Shown here piece by piece: positions 1 to 11,066 of a stretch of DNA of 64,000 bases. This DNA comes from Whitmania pigra (lineage: Eukaryota; Annelida; Clitellata; Hirudinida; Haemopidae). Position numbers and translations under genes: made by a program. The notes below the pieces were generated by a model. That model had not been told where the DNA came from. It did not search any database and was given only the letters and a program-made list of their open reading frames with translations. Within the stretch, counting starts at the first letter, position 1, and each line of letters begins with the position of its first letter. The DNA lies in assembly GCA_021613335.1 (NCBI GenBank), contig JAJTWR010000299.1:3755501-3819500 (forward strand). The letters are read 5' to 3'.

Positions 1-2422
1 TTGTTGTCTTGGTGTTGTCCTAATCATCAAGTTAAAAAAAAAACAGTCAAATCAGGCTACTTGTAGCTCTAGCCACCTTGCTGACTTTTCATCAATTTCT
101 AGTTTTTCTAGTTTCTCCAGAGGAAGATGTTGATGTAAAGCTATTTTTATAAACTAGGGGTGCCTCGGCTGGTCCTGTCTACTCCGGCGCGTTGACTCGT
201 TGTTGCAGCTCAGCCGGGAACGGTTTTTAAATTTTGAGCAAGTAGTCCTGTTCCGTCCAAATAATCTCGTTATTCAACGAACGTTAATATACCTACCCTA
301 TCTACCATCTTCTGCCTCCTCGCCTGTGAAAACAATGACAATTGCTTCAAACAGACGCAATTCGTCAATAAATGTAATGTCCAAATAATTTGGATAAGAC
401 CTAATTAGAGGTCTCTGTGTAGGGTCCGATCATGCCTATATCCGACACTGCGCAAAAATTAATGAACTGATCTGATAAATTGGTGACCATAAACCATGCA
501 AATGGTGAATAATTGAGAGAGGATTGTCTCGTTCACTTATCTGTTGCCGAGAAGCACTCATATGACGTGGAAGTTGACCGGGCAATCGGCCTTCAAGATG
601 CACCTCAGTTGACAGAGCTCTCAGCGTTTTCTTTGAGTGTTCGTATCACTAGAGAAGGCATCTTTAAATATTTCTGAATTTCATCATTGATTTTTGGGAG
701 AAGATAATTCCAACGGAAGTAAAGAAAGAAACGGATGGAGTATCATTTCAGCAATAAAGATGCATCTGATCTTGCGGTGTAGTTACTCCTTCTTCCGTGA
801 GCTGCTCCAGGGCAACAATATTTACAGAATCTGCTCGACTAGTTCATTTAGTTTCCACAACCCGCTTGATACTCAGATCATCATTTAAATCAAGACGTCT
901 CAGTAGTGTATAGATGCAGAAATGAACGAAAACTAAGCGGACCAGTGTGCCAAAATATGTAGCTGAGTGAACACAGAAATTGCTTAAAAACAAATCTATA
1001 CACCAGAATCAGTGAATGATCTGTTTATGGCACTTTTAGGCTAATTTCGGAGATGCGCGGAAGCTGCACATTAGGCAGTCATAAGTTTGGATCCAATCGC
1101 TCTCCAGTTCTCTCAAAATCCAGAACTTTACCCTTTTCTCGATGAAGCGGTAAACGACTCCTCCGCCTTCACTTCATGTTCGTCCACTTTACGTATCGGA
1201 ACACCTAGCTCATCTGGCCCTGGTGACATATATCAAGAGTGCTATTGAAAGTTATGCAAACTATAATAGGGCAGCTAGACTTACTTTGCTTGACCTGATC
1301 AATGATTTTCTTAATCACCTACTCTGCCAAAATGCTCAAAAAATCATTTTGAATCTCTGGTGACAGATAATAAGTGGCAATTTAAACCAAAATAACTTCT
1401 CGCAAATTAAACAATTAAATGACAGGAGTGTAATTGATTGGTTATACATTACTATTATCACAATTTAATAATCTAATTAATATTTATTAAATACTAATTA
1501 ATATTTACGTAATCTCTGATTGGCTAATATTCGTGTAATTCATAATATAAAATTTCGTGAACTGCCAAGCGTCAGGTGCTGTACACTAGGTTTGTTTAAT
1601 TTTGCATGAGTTGTGCCATTTTTATTATCCGTTCTGGAGCTTGTCCGTTTATGTCATTTATCAAGCTGAATGATTTCTTGATTATTAATAGAAATTATAT
1701 TAATGCTTAAGATATATTTATTATTTATTTTATTTATTTATTAGACACAATTGAAGGGCCCACCTGGACCATTAACACAGTTGCAAAAACAAGAGCGTGT
1801 ACCGGCGCGTACACAAAGGCAGCATATAAATTAAATGTAATTTAAGTAACGACTAAAGTCGAGCTCACGTATTATTGCGTAAAACCGTGGTTGATTCAAC
1901 GACATCACCTGGCAATGTACCACAACTTACAATTCTATCGCAGAAGGCGAATTTAATACTGCCTGTGAAATATTTACTTTATTTAAGTTTGAGACATCAA
2001 AATTATTGAAATATACTAAAAAATTGACATAAAAAATGTTTACAAAAAATAACAAATTAAAAACCGAAATATTAATAATCTGTTAATAAATCTCAAATTA
2101 AATTCTTTTGTTTACGATGCTCATTTAGTTGTCACCGACTCACTCGGAAGGGGTTTTGCCTCTTTTTATGGAAAGTACCCCTGTGCCATATTCGTTGTTC
2201 ATATTTAGGTTACGAACTTTTTCATGGAATATTTTTTGTACTATTAACTTCAAGACCTTTTATATTTATGCGATGTTTATTAAGTATGTTGACTTCTAAT
2301 CGATTTATTAAGTGTTATTGATCTTAAATTTGTTTATCAAGTTAAATTATTAATTATTAGCTGGACGTTTCTGTGTTATTTGTAGTTCATATATAGTGTT
2401 GAATGACAAGTCTTGCAAGTCA
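1..2422. other. Non-coding region upstream of the brainiac-like gene
   Basis: No convincing exon is visible; open frames are under 70 codons with no recognisable family. Around 1737-1800 lies a minus-oriented copy of a short dispersed repeat (poly-TTTA, then GGGCCCACCTGGACC) that recurs in plus orientation at 10741-10790 and looks like the 3' tail of a non-LTR element. Positions 13-35 and 245-295 carry weak matches to the tail of the SINE described at 12181. The 5'UTR or an upstream exon of the gene at 2423 may lie near the right end, because AG acceptor-like sites occur at about 2385-2395. Confidence 0.6.
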
Positions 2423-3457
2423 ATGTCACTTAAAAGTCTCTGCACTGGTCCAAAGTTGCTGATCATTGCGTTGCTTCTTTTTGTTTTTTACTACAGCATA
2501 TGTTATAATGTTTATGAATACATTCAGACAGTGCCATTTGTTTACTTTCGATACCCTCTTGAAATTGACCTAAAATCAGTGGTAGATAAGACTTTGAATG
2601 GCGAGACTACCAGAATCCAACCTCTCAATGAAAGGCATTCCTACCCATTTGTTCTAAACTGTGATACAAAGTGCAAAGATGATGATGGAAACCAAGATGA
2701 TGTGTATCTGCTGATGCTTATCAAGTCACGACTAGAGAACTTCGAACAGCGTCAAATTATAAGAAGGTCATGGGGTAGGCAATATGGAATGGAGTTCCAA
2801 AATGTTCGAAGGGTTTTCCTTCTCGGTGTTGATCCTTCAAACAAAGCTCTTCAGCATAGAATTGGTTTGGAACATCAGGATTATGATGACATTGCACAAC
2901 AATTTTTTGTGGACTCCTACTTCAACAACACCCTCAAAATGGTTATGGGTTTTCAGTGGGCAGTAGAATTTTGCAGTCATGCAAAATTTATAGCATTCTT
3001 TGATGATGATTATTATGTGAATGTAAACAGAGCACTGGAGATGCTACAAAAGATTAAAGACAACCAGTTGAACAATTTAATAATTGGCTTTGTCTGGAAA
3101 AATGCAATGCCAATCCGCTTAAAGGATAGCAAGTGGTACATTTCATTAGATGAATATCCTTACAGATTCTGGCCTGATTATGTCACTGCAGGATCTTTTT
3201 TTGTACCTATGGTGACAGCAGAGAGATTGTACATAGCCATGCAGTTTGTCAAGATCATCCGATTTGATGACGTTTATTTAGGCATTGTGGCTTATAAATT
3301 GGGTGTGACTTTGCTTCACAATAATGAATTGTTTTTTTATGAAATGGTTTATGATAAATTCAAGTTTAGGAAGATCATTGCTGCTCATGGCTTCAAAAAT
3401 CCAGAAGTTCTTCTTCATGTTTGGAAGGAACAAAGAGAATTGGATAAAATTTCATGA
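2423..3457 (+). CDS. brn: Beta-1,3-glycosyltransferase, brainiac-like (GT31)
   Basis: Single-exon type II Golgi enzyme of 344 aa. In Drosophila, Brainiac adds beta-1,3-GlcNAc to mannosyl glycosphingolipids; the vertebrate relatives are beta-1,3-galactosyl- and GlcNAc-transferases. The first in-frame ATG (2423) puts a short cytoplasmic stub and one hydrophobic signal anchor (about residues 11-28) at the N-terminus. GT31 landmarks follow in order: an NFEQRQIIRRSWG-like block, RRVFLLG, DSYFNNTLKM, the metal-binding FDDDYYVN, SKWYISLDEYP, YVTAGSFF and RFDDVYLGIVAYKLG. Length and motif order match brainiac closely. The 1035-bp coding exon is uninterrupted, as in many brainiac genes. An upstream 5'UTR exon is possible. 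A partial broken copy lies 0.9 kb downstream. Substrate specificity cannot be read from sequence. Confidence 0.9.
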   Translation: MSLKSLCTGPKLLIIALLLFVFYYSICYNVYEYIQTVPFVYFRYPLEIDLKSVVDKTLNGETTRIQPLNERHSYPFVLNCDTKCKDDDGNQDDVYLLMLIKSRLENFEQRQIIRRSWGRQYGMEFQNVRRVFLLGVDPSNKALQHRIGLEHQDYDDIAQQFFVDSYFNNTLKMVMGFQWAVEFCSHAKFIAFFDDDYYVNVNRALEMLQKIKDNQLNNLIIGFVWKNAMPIRLKDSKWYISLDEYPYRFWPDYVTAGSFFVPMVTAERLYIAMQFVKIIRFDDVYLGIVAYKLGVTLLHNNELFFYEMVYDKFKFRKIIAAHGFKNPEVLLHVWKEQRELDKIS

Positions 3458-4330
3458 GGTTTCCTCCCTTGGAAGACATTTCAACTTAATTTGTTATTTT
3501 GGTGCTTGGATCATTTGTGATTTTGCTGTTTGCGTGAGACTTTTCAATTTGCTTTTCATTTCTTCCCACAAACATTCCTGACTGTTTGCATATATGTGGT
3601 CTTCCTCAAAAATGAATTGCAGTACAATAATTTCACATTAGTAAAATTGTTAAGTAATTTGCAATTTGCACTCATTTGAATTTGATGGCTCAAGTTCAAC
3701 ATTGTTTTTGAATCCAATTCTTGTTTTGACTGAGATTCATGTCTTACAACTTTATCGCATCGCAATTACCAAATGACATTGTGTGAAATATTATTTATTT
3801 ATAAATATAAAGTTCACTATTCTTTTTTTTAAATGTAAATCATTGTGAGAAATATGCAAATTTAAGGAATTTGCAGAATTTTTAGGAGCATGTTTTTTAT
3901 TGAGAATAATGTAAATTTGGATTGTATTTACATTTGATAAAAGTTCTCCATTCAAAGCTTCAAAAGGGGAGAAAAAAGATAAATATCATTGTTGAATACC
4001 AAAGGTCTTGCAGAGTTTGGTTTGACTAATCAGGGTCTTACCTGAAAACATCAAAATTGCCTTTATTGGTATATTGAGTCCTTCACAACTAATAAACCTT
4101 TTGCCATTTTTGTTGTGCAGATGAGGTTCAATTGCAGCGCATTAATCTATACAATATTTGTTTTGGGTAATGGGATTTGGCACGTGGTCTATAATGATTT
4201 GTGAGCCAGAGGTTGACCCATTTCTCCCGATAACGCCATGTCAAGGTTTTGGTCCCATCGTTTCGGTGGATCAGTCACACCTAGGGCCAATTTTTTCCTG
4301 AAGTTGTCTCTGAGGACTTTCCGACTTTGG
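3458..4330. other. 3' flank of the brainiac-like gene
   Basis: AT-rich 3'UTR and intergenic sequence. It holds no gene I can support. Confidence 0.5.
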
Positions 4331-4624
4331 TGATGGAAACCAAATTGATGTGTATCTGCTGACGCTCATCAAGTCACGACTAGAGAACTTCGAACAGCAT
4401 CAAATTATAAGAGGTCATAAGCAACATGGAATGGAGTTCCAAAATGTTCAAAGGGTTTTCCTTCAAGGGTGTCAATTCTTCAAATAATGCTCCTCAGCAT
4501 AGAATTGGTTTGGAACGTCAGGATTATGATGATTGCACAACAATTTTTTGTAGATTCCTACTTCAACAACACCCTCAAAATAGTTATGGGCTTTCAGTGG
4601 GAGGTAAAATTTTGCAGTCATTAT
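4331..4624 (+). pseudogene. Partial brainiac-like duplicate, frameshifted
   Basis: About 290 bp closely match positions 2682-2983 of the upstream gene (the region from YLLMLIKSRLENF to GFQWAVEFC). Small indels break the frame, for example where the RRSWG block and the IAQQFFVDS block should be. Both ends of the similarity fall inside the parent coding exon, so this is a truncated segmental or tandem copy. It lacks the signal anchor and the DDD motif and cannot encode an enzyme. Confidence 0.88.
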
Positions 4625-4739
4625 AATGAGAAATAGAAATTATTTCTGAAGCCAATTCAATATAACTCTAACTTTTTTTATCTATACTAACTTATTAAAT
4701 CCAAATACCGGTATATTTTTTCTAAAACGTCGTAGTATT

Positions 4740-6310
4740 TGAAATGAGTTTGTCGAAATCACTTAATGTTGGCGCCATCTGCAGCAGCACACATCTGCCA
4801 AGACACCTCTGCTGCATGCAGCTAAGCTGTACATCGCAACTTTTTGTGAAAGCAAGGAAGATTCAGTCCAGGCAGTTCATGTGTTTGGTTATGGTGATTG
4901 CCGACTCAGACTTCGTTGAAGATTCAATTTTTGACAATTAAGATTCGGTCTAGTACAGGGGTGGGCAAACTTTTTGACTCGAGGGCCGCAATGGGTTCAT
5001 ATATTGGACCCGGGGCCGGACCAAGAGTAGATGGACGGTGTGTATGTGTGAATTAATATAAATTAAATTTATATTTGTAACATTAAATGTTTAGATTAAT
5101 TTAAGGTAGAAAAGCATAAAAAGAGTTATTTTACAAAACTTTTATTCAATGTATTTCTTTAATAAAATAGTATCTTCAATTTTAGTGGTGACAGTGTTGT
5201 TGGTCTCCCTTTCTTGTTAATGAATCAAAGTCAGGCGTTAGCTTTGTTGTAGCAATTCGCAGAATAAATCTGAAGTGTTGGTCAGTTAACTGGGATCTGT
5301 GACAGGATTTATTGATCTTCATGACGCTAAACGTCTGTTCACACACGTAGGCCGAGCCAAACAAGGCCAAAATCTTCTGTGCCAATCCCCCGGAGGTTTG
5401 GAAAACAGTCATCTTTAAGTGAGGCATAGAACTCTTTTAATGGAAGAGAGCGGAAGTTCTCTTTTAAGATTGCATCAGATTGAAGATCGATTAGTTCCAA
5501 TTGCACTTCTTGTGGGACTGTTTCTGGGTCTTGTGACAAGGGACAGGCCACCAGCTGAAGTGACTTTTCAATTTTTTCAAAATCCTAGGATGAGCATGAC
5601 CAAAATCTGAAAACCGACGGCAGAATTCTTCATGCAGGTCATTCAGTGATTTGCTATATTTATTCACATTTTGGATGGTCTTTTCATGTGTAGCTAGTGT
5701 GGGAAAATGAGAGAAGATTTTCTTTGAAATTTGCCCAGAAAAAAAAAAGTCAACTTGGCTTTGAAGGCATTTACATTACTATACATGTCGCGCACATACA
5801 GGTCTTTTCCCTGTAGCTTGACATTAAGCTCATTCATGTGAGAAAAAATGTCAACAGCAAACGCAAAGTCACACAGCCAATTCTTGTCGCGAATATAATT
5901 TAAAGGACTCTGCAATATTGTTTAACTCGCAAATAATTCTAGACACAGCATGAGGTGAATAAATGAATAAATTGTCTAGTGCTCCGCGGGCCGTAGTTTG
6001 CCCATTGCTGGTCTAGTACAACTGCTGTGAGTATTAGTTGTATCAGCAAAAGAGACACTGCTTAATCAGCTCAACAAATATCTAGCTGATACAATAGAAT
6101 AAGAACATAATGATGCAATAAATTTCTGGAAAGAGAAGACTACTTGTTACAGTAAATTGTATGAGTTAGCCCAGGACTTATTATCAGCTCATTATTGCCA
6201 GCTTCTGAGGTCTTCGTGGAGCAAATATTTTCGCATGCAACAGTCCTTGGAGATGAGAGCTTTCCTCAAACTAAACTCATTTTGACTAAATGTGGCAATA
6301 AATGTTCAAT
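4740..6310 (+). mobile_element. hAT transposase remnant, split by a younger hAT
   Basis: The part right of the younger insertion (6019-6290) reads through frameshifts as LNKYLADTIE, then DAINFWKEK and LYELAQDLLSA, then a degenerate FSHA-type block. This is the typical C-terminal dimerisation region of hAT transposases. The left part (4740-4955) is an open stretch ending just before the insertion and may belong to the same element. No ends or TSD are recognised. The element is certainly dead. Confidence 0.5.
4956..6010 (-). mobile_element. hAT transposon (Charlie-like), internally deleted
   Basis: The left terminus CAGGGGTGGGCAAACT and right terminus (reverse complement CAGCAATGGGCAAACTA) form TIRs. 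The element is flanked by a perfect 8-bp target duplication, gtctagta, at 4948-4955 and 6011-6018, which is diagnostic of hAT. Minus-strand fragments at about 5182-5430 and 5694-5915 recall GTF2IRD2/ZBED5-type hAT transposases (for example FGSAYVCEQTFSVMKINKS near the C-terminus). The 1055-bp length and broken frames show a defective copy. The intact TSD suggests fairly recent insertion. Confidence 0.9.
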
Positions 6311-6440
6311 AATTTTTTGTAGTTCTTTTCTTCTTTCTTTAAGGATGCTTTTATACTTGGTAAATCCGTAATATTTTTAAAAATATCTCTTTTTAGTGGA
6401 AATCGGTCCGCATTTTTGAGCTCTGAATGGATCCGCTCAA

Positions 6441-6468
6441 GGGTTAGGTTTAGTGGTTAGGGTTAGGC
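6441..6468. repeat. Short TTAGGG-like degenerate tract
   Basis: About 28 bp of imperfect GGTTAGG/GGTTTAG/GGTTAGGG units. Too short to call an interstitial telomere with confidence. Confidence 0.35.
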
Positions 6469-7114
6469 AAAGCGTCAAGTATTTCCAAAATTTTAATAAA
6501 ACTTTATTAGAGACTTTTATGTAAATGACTTAATATATATTAAGTTAAAAAAAAAAGCATCAAAAACATAATTTCACTTCAATATTAAATAGTCTGATGT
6601 TAACCTTTGCACAAAATCTTTACAAAAAAAAGAAAACAAGAAAAAATTTATTTGCAAAACACAGTTAAACAAGACATAATTGTAATAAAAAAAAAGCCCA
6701 GAACAAATCTACATGAAAGTCCACAAGTAAAATCACAAAACATTTCCAAAGTTCAGATGCCTTTAAAGGTTCAGTTGTGAATCTGAGAGTTGGGATTTCA
6801 CCTTGGCATTTGACATCATAAGCCATGAGCAATGTTGAACTAATTGTTCTATTTTTCTACAAATCATTAGCTACTCATCCATACTTGTAAATCATTAATT
6901 TATTCATTCACACACTCATTCATTCACTCACTTACACTACCAATGTGTCTCAAAGGATCAAACAAATACCACAAAATTTTGTTATTTGTGCCTCATTACA
7001 AATATCTGCTAAATTGTTTTTAAATCTCCATATCAAAAATGCTGTCAGAAATTCAACTGCACAGTAACTCAGACACCTAATGACTAGAACAGTTAGAAGA
7101 ATTCCATCTATAAC

Positions 7115-8255
7115 TTATTGGCTTTGTTGCCTTCTTCTTGCAAGTCTCTGTCTATCAAATCTAGCTTCCATCTCTTCCAGTACTTTTGGAGTGTATCTCA
7201 CTACAAGCTTAACAGAACCTAGAAAACAGAAATATTTTGCAAAAAAAAACATTTCTCATGTTTAATTAATTTAGACAACCTTGAGCAGCTTTTAGTAATT
7301 CAACAGCTTTTTCATGTGGTTCACCCTCTACACTCTGTAATTAAAGTCACATTCACATATACGACCTTTGATAACAACTTGCTACCATTATCTTGTCTGG
7401 CATTGGACAAATCAAAAATTTATTATTTCCCCTATGTTAGACATATGACATCTTGAGTAAGGCTCCTCATAATTTAACAACTAATGTAAGCAATAAGAGC
7501 ATTTAGTGTAGCAAATAATTAATTAAAACTTGAATTATATTCGATTTCAAGTAAAAAATAATTGTACAAACCACTCCATTGACAGACAGAAGTTGGTCGC
7601 CTCTTTTCAAACTTCCATGTCTGTCTGCAACACCACCAGGAATTATTCTAGAAATATAAATAGGGGAATTCTGCTCTTTGCCTCCCATGACATTAAAACC
7701 TAGCCCTTCTTCAGTCTTTGGCAATTCCACAATCCTAGGATGAGCATGACCTTCACTAGCAGCAAAAGCTGCAACAGTTGCCTAAACACAGGAACTGCTA
7801 TGACATATCGTACTTATAAGACACTTTTGTTACAACCTTTGCAGTTGCATTGGCTCTAACTTCAGGACTTCCTGACAGGTCAACAGTCTCATAAACATGC
7901 TCATAAACCTCACGAACTGCCACACAGAATTCACTTTGCAATACTTTCTGCAATGCAGCTAACTTTGAATTGTCAAATTCTCCTGCTAAATATTTAATTA
8001 AAGCTTTAAAAACAATAAAAAAATAAAAATAACTACATAAGTAAATTAGATCCTACATTTTTGAAGTATTTCCAAAAGTTCCACTGCCTTTTGAACATCT
8101 GTGAACACGAACTCCGTTATAATTAACACAATAAAAATATGTGCTAAACTAGCTCTCGACATTATATAAAAGCATCTCTTGGGAATCTGATCTACCAAAA
8201 TTCTAGGTAGGCACGTACCTCCCGCCAGCGAAAGCGGCTCCTTTCCACAAGCCAT
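7115..8255 (-). CDS. lin-7: LIN-7 / Veli / MALS scaffold protein (L27 + PDZ)
   Basis: Cytoplasmic adaptor of the LIN-2/LIN-7/LIN-10 complex that localises receptors and channels at basolateral and synaptic membranes. Six exons on the minus strand: 8219-8255, 8057-8098, 7837-7985, 7572-7781, 7280-7334, 7115-7218. Phases close to 597 nt and 198 aa, essentially the usual LIN-7 length. The L27 domain lies at about residues 12-65 (from [14 protein letters not shown] to [16 protein letters not shown]). The PDZ domain is about residues 93-175, with carboxylate loop GLGF at 102-105, [13 protein letters not shown] and [21 protein letters not shown]. The basic C-terminus resembles [11 protein letters not shown] in other LIN-7s. 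Introns are 120, 71, 55, 237 and 61 bp; three of five donors have T at +3. No sign of decay. Confidence 0.96.
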
Positions 8256-8847
8256 TTTATCAACAAAATGTAAAAAACAAATAAATTAGTTTGGAAAACC
8301 ACAAAATCACTAATTTTTTTTTATTAACAAAGCGTTCCTTGGAACATATTTAATTGGTAAGTGAGATGTTTTCTTCAGTTTCGAAAAATAAAAATTAAGT
8401 TCAGTTTAGAGACTTTTAATCAAATTGATTATATTAGAATGCTCCAAATTTACAATAACTCGGAACTACTTAAAATTCAACGTATTAACATTTCATTAAT
8501 TTATAATAGTTTAGAAAGATTGTGTGTTAAACTCTATAATAAGGCATTGAAACTCTTTGAAAATCTGATGACGAATCTCTGAGGAGCAGAGATGGGTAGT
8601 TACTAACTATAAGTAGTTAACTACTTTTAACCAAAAATATCAGAAATTTTTTTGCATTAATTGTCGTCCAAAAAATATTGTAAGAAATCGTATTATAATG
8701 TAACATTTTTAGCTTGTACAAATAAAAAATCTAAACCCCCCGATATCATTTTCTGGCTTCTGCTCTGCAATAAAATCTGAATAGTCTCCCAAATCTTGAA
8801 GGAGTGCTCTATGCAACCAGGAACGCCTGGAACACTTCCCTTCTGGA
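8256..8847. other. Intergenic DNA with transposon debris
   Basis: A 73-codon open frame at 8361-8582 has no recognised domain. It is followed at 8587 by CAGAGATGGGTAGTTAC, which resembles a hAT terminus, but no matching right end was found. This stretch holds no gene I can support. Confidence 0.4.
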
Positions 8848-10735
8848 CAGAGGCGTAGCCTGGGTATTTTGCGCCCGGGGACAAACTATAGAATTGGCGC
8901 CCTTTTCCATGTCTATATATTTAATCTTACTGTATTACACTAAATTTGAAATTGTAATAAAAATCAAATTTTAATGGCACAAGGCATCCATTTAAAAGTG
9001 AAAAACCATTCTACAAATAGTAGCGCATCAGTCACCCAATCAGTCAGTCTAAGATGATTTACATGCATAGTAGTCTAATAGTGTTTAAAATAGATTTATT
9101 TTTCTTGATTTAACAGTTGCAAACTGATCAATAACGTCATCAAAGTCTGTTTTCTCAAGCGTTTCTCTTTCTATACTAAGAAGAGACGATCCTGTCCCAT
9201 TGATGCACGCAGATACGACAAAATAAGTTTCAATTTGCTGAATGATCGTTCACAGCTTGCAATTGAAACCGCTATTGTTAACAAAATTTGTAGTGAAATT
9301 CGAAAATTCGGAAATACGTCGCTTCCATAAAGCACAATAAAACCAAGGAGATCCAAAGGAGTTTCTGGTAGAGTTTCAGTTCGCTTTCTCAGCAGCATTC
9401 TGCAGTCCCCAATTTCGGTGAAGAGTTCGTAGCCATTAATGTCCATGTCGTAGAAAGTTGCAAAATCTGCACAAAGGCGTGCAGGTTAGCTAAATGGGTT
9501 ACGTGCCTGCATACGGCGGTAATGGCAACAGTCGTAATGTGTCGTGTTCGAAACCCAGCCTGCACTGCCGCCAGCGCCCTTGGGAAGGAGCGCTATATAA
9601 ATGGTTACAAGAAGCGCCTCTGACGCTATGCATATGGCGCTATATAAATGAAGTTACAACTTCGACGAATTTCATCTTCATCTGTGTCAGATGTCAGAAG
9701 AGTCTTAACGTCCAGCAGAAATCCAAATTTTGTGTTCAGGTCTTTGAGTCGTGAAAAACGTGTTGACATCTCCTGTTGAAGACGATCGAACACATTCTTC
9801 ATAACACGCATTACTTCCTCTTCTGATGAGAGTCCTGCATCTCTTGCCAGTTCTCCAGGCATTCTCCTACGTCGCCTAATTCTTCTTTCTACCGGAATAT
9901 CCCATGCTGTGCATTTTGTTCTGGCGTTTTCGACCGCAGCCAGGCTCAAATCATCATGAAGCTTGATAAATTCTTGCTCCAAAGATTCAATATCAGTCGC
10001 AGCTTCCTTGAAATTTATGGTAGGATCTTGTAGGCGCTTCTGTGCACGATCAATTTTTCCAAGAACGACATTCCAGAAGTGTAATAAAAACAGGATAAAT
10101 AAAACTATGAAATTAAAATTCAATATACAGGCCAGTAACTGCTGTGCACCACTTCTATTTTCACGTGTCATAGTGGAGTCTTCCGATAATTTCTCTAGCA
10201 ATCCAACTAGTTCATCCAGTCCTTCATGGATAGCTTTAACACCTTCAGATCGTGCACTCCAGCGTGTTTCAGACTCTCTTTTTACTGTTATGGGAAGAGC
10301 TCTTTTTAATTCTTCCCAACGAATTGTTGAATGAGAGAAAAACGAATATATGCTTTCAAGTGTTCCAAAAAAATTTACGACAACAGGATCTTGCTTAGCT
10401 GAATACACACCTGCTAAATTTAAGCTGTGGTTGTCACAGTGCTCTAGGATTTCTGTCACATATTCGTTGTTGAAGGCCAGATATATGCCCAGTCATCACC
10501 GAAGCATTGTCATAACATTGAGCTCGACAGTCGGCTAGAGGTATCTCATCAGAATTCAGTCTCTCGACGATGACTTTCTCTAGGCTTGCAGCATCTTTTG
10601 AATATATCTCGATATAACCTAAAAATGATTCTTTGATTTTTAATACAAACTATTATTTGAAGCTATCATATAATCAACGGTAATTTCAGTTAAAACTAAA
10701 AATATAATAACTTTCTTTTGTCGGTCGATGCTTTT
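8848..10735 (-). mobile_element. hAT transposon, ZMYM1-like transposase, copy 1 (truncated)
   Basis: The terminus CAGAGGCGTAGC at 8848 is the transposon 3' end. The minus strand carries a ZMYM1/52-kDa-repressor-like hAT transposase: 9626-10459 gives HCDNHSLNLAGVYSAK, TRWSARSEGVKAIHEGLDEL and the helical insert, and 9171-9446 gives the C-terminal CERSFSKLKLI dimerisation block. A SINE at 9475-9654 splits the gene. An intron-exon boundary (TTTTTAG then GTTATATCG on the minus strand, near 10620) is shared with copy 2. The 5' part is lost where a LINE tail begins near 10736. Nearly identical copy 2 lies in opposite orientation at 41382-43477. Copy 1 keeps the C-terminal block that copy 2 has deleted. 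Confidence 0.88.
9475..9654 (+). repeat. tRNA-derived SINE (family 2) inside hAT copy 1
   Basis: The sequence is absent from the matching point of hAT copy 2 (after about 42962), so this is a dated insertion. It has a pol III A-box-like block (AGGTTAGCTAAATGGGTTA) and a B box (GTTCGAAACCC). Its 3' part is GCGCCTCTGACGCTATGC, then GGCGCTATATAAATG. Related minus-strand copies lie at 52315-52450 and 56386-56530. The 3' part matches the end of the LINE at 59445. Confidence 0.8.
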
Positions 10736-10960
10736 GTTTTTGCAATTGTGGTCCAACTGAGCCCTTCAATAGTGTCTAATAAATAAAAAAATAAAAATTC
10801 CATTGGGCCTCGGCGCCGAACGGTCTTTAGATTTTTTAATAACTTGCCTCACTTCCTCAATCGACGAGGATGTCAGTGTCATGGCTGGGTCTTTGAGACC
10901 ACCAGACAAGTCTCCCAGATTTGATGTTAATAGGATGAGTGGCTCGCGAGTGCATTTCAT
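10736..10960. mobile_element. LINE 3' tail and a separate reverse-transcriptase fragment
   Basis: 10741-10790 is a plus-oriented 3' tail (TGGTCCAACTGAGCCCTTCA, ending in A-rich TAAATAAA), also found reversed at 1737-1800. Next to it, 10799-10960 on the minus strand encodes the start of an R2-type RT (EEVRQVIKKSKDRSAPRPNG, cf. the family pattern KNKSAPGPDG), cut off at the tail insertion. Both are fragments. Confidence 0.65.
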
Positions 10961-11066
10961 TAGATTTCGATTATTTGTTTAAGCTAGCCAATGTTATTCT
11001 TGAGCGGAGTTATTCAGGCGGAGGTAATTGAAAATAATGATTAATGTTTTTAGGACAATTGGTAGG

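Noticed and set aside
2396..2422. Nine extra codons upstream of the brainiac-like ATG
   Set aside because: The upstream extension begins at GTG; the first in-frame ATG at 2423 leaves the signal anchor in the expected place.
6441..6468. Interstitial telomere as a chromosome-fusion scar
   Set aside because: Only about four degenerate units; chance or simple repeat is as likely.
8361..8582. 73-codon frame next to lin-7
   Set aside because: Weak resemblance to the end of a LINE ORF2 only; not strong enough to annotate.
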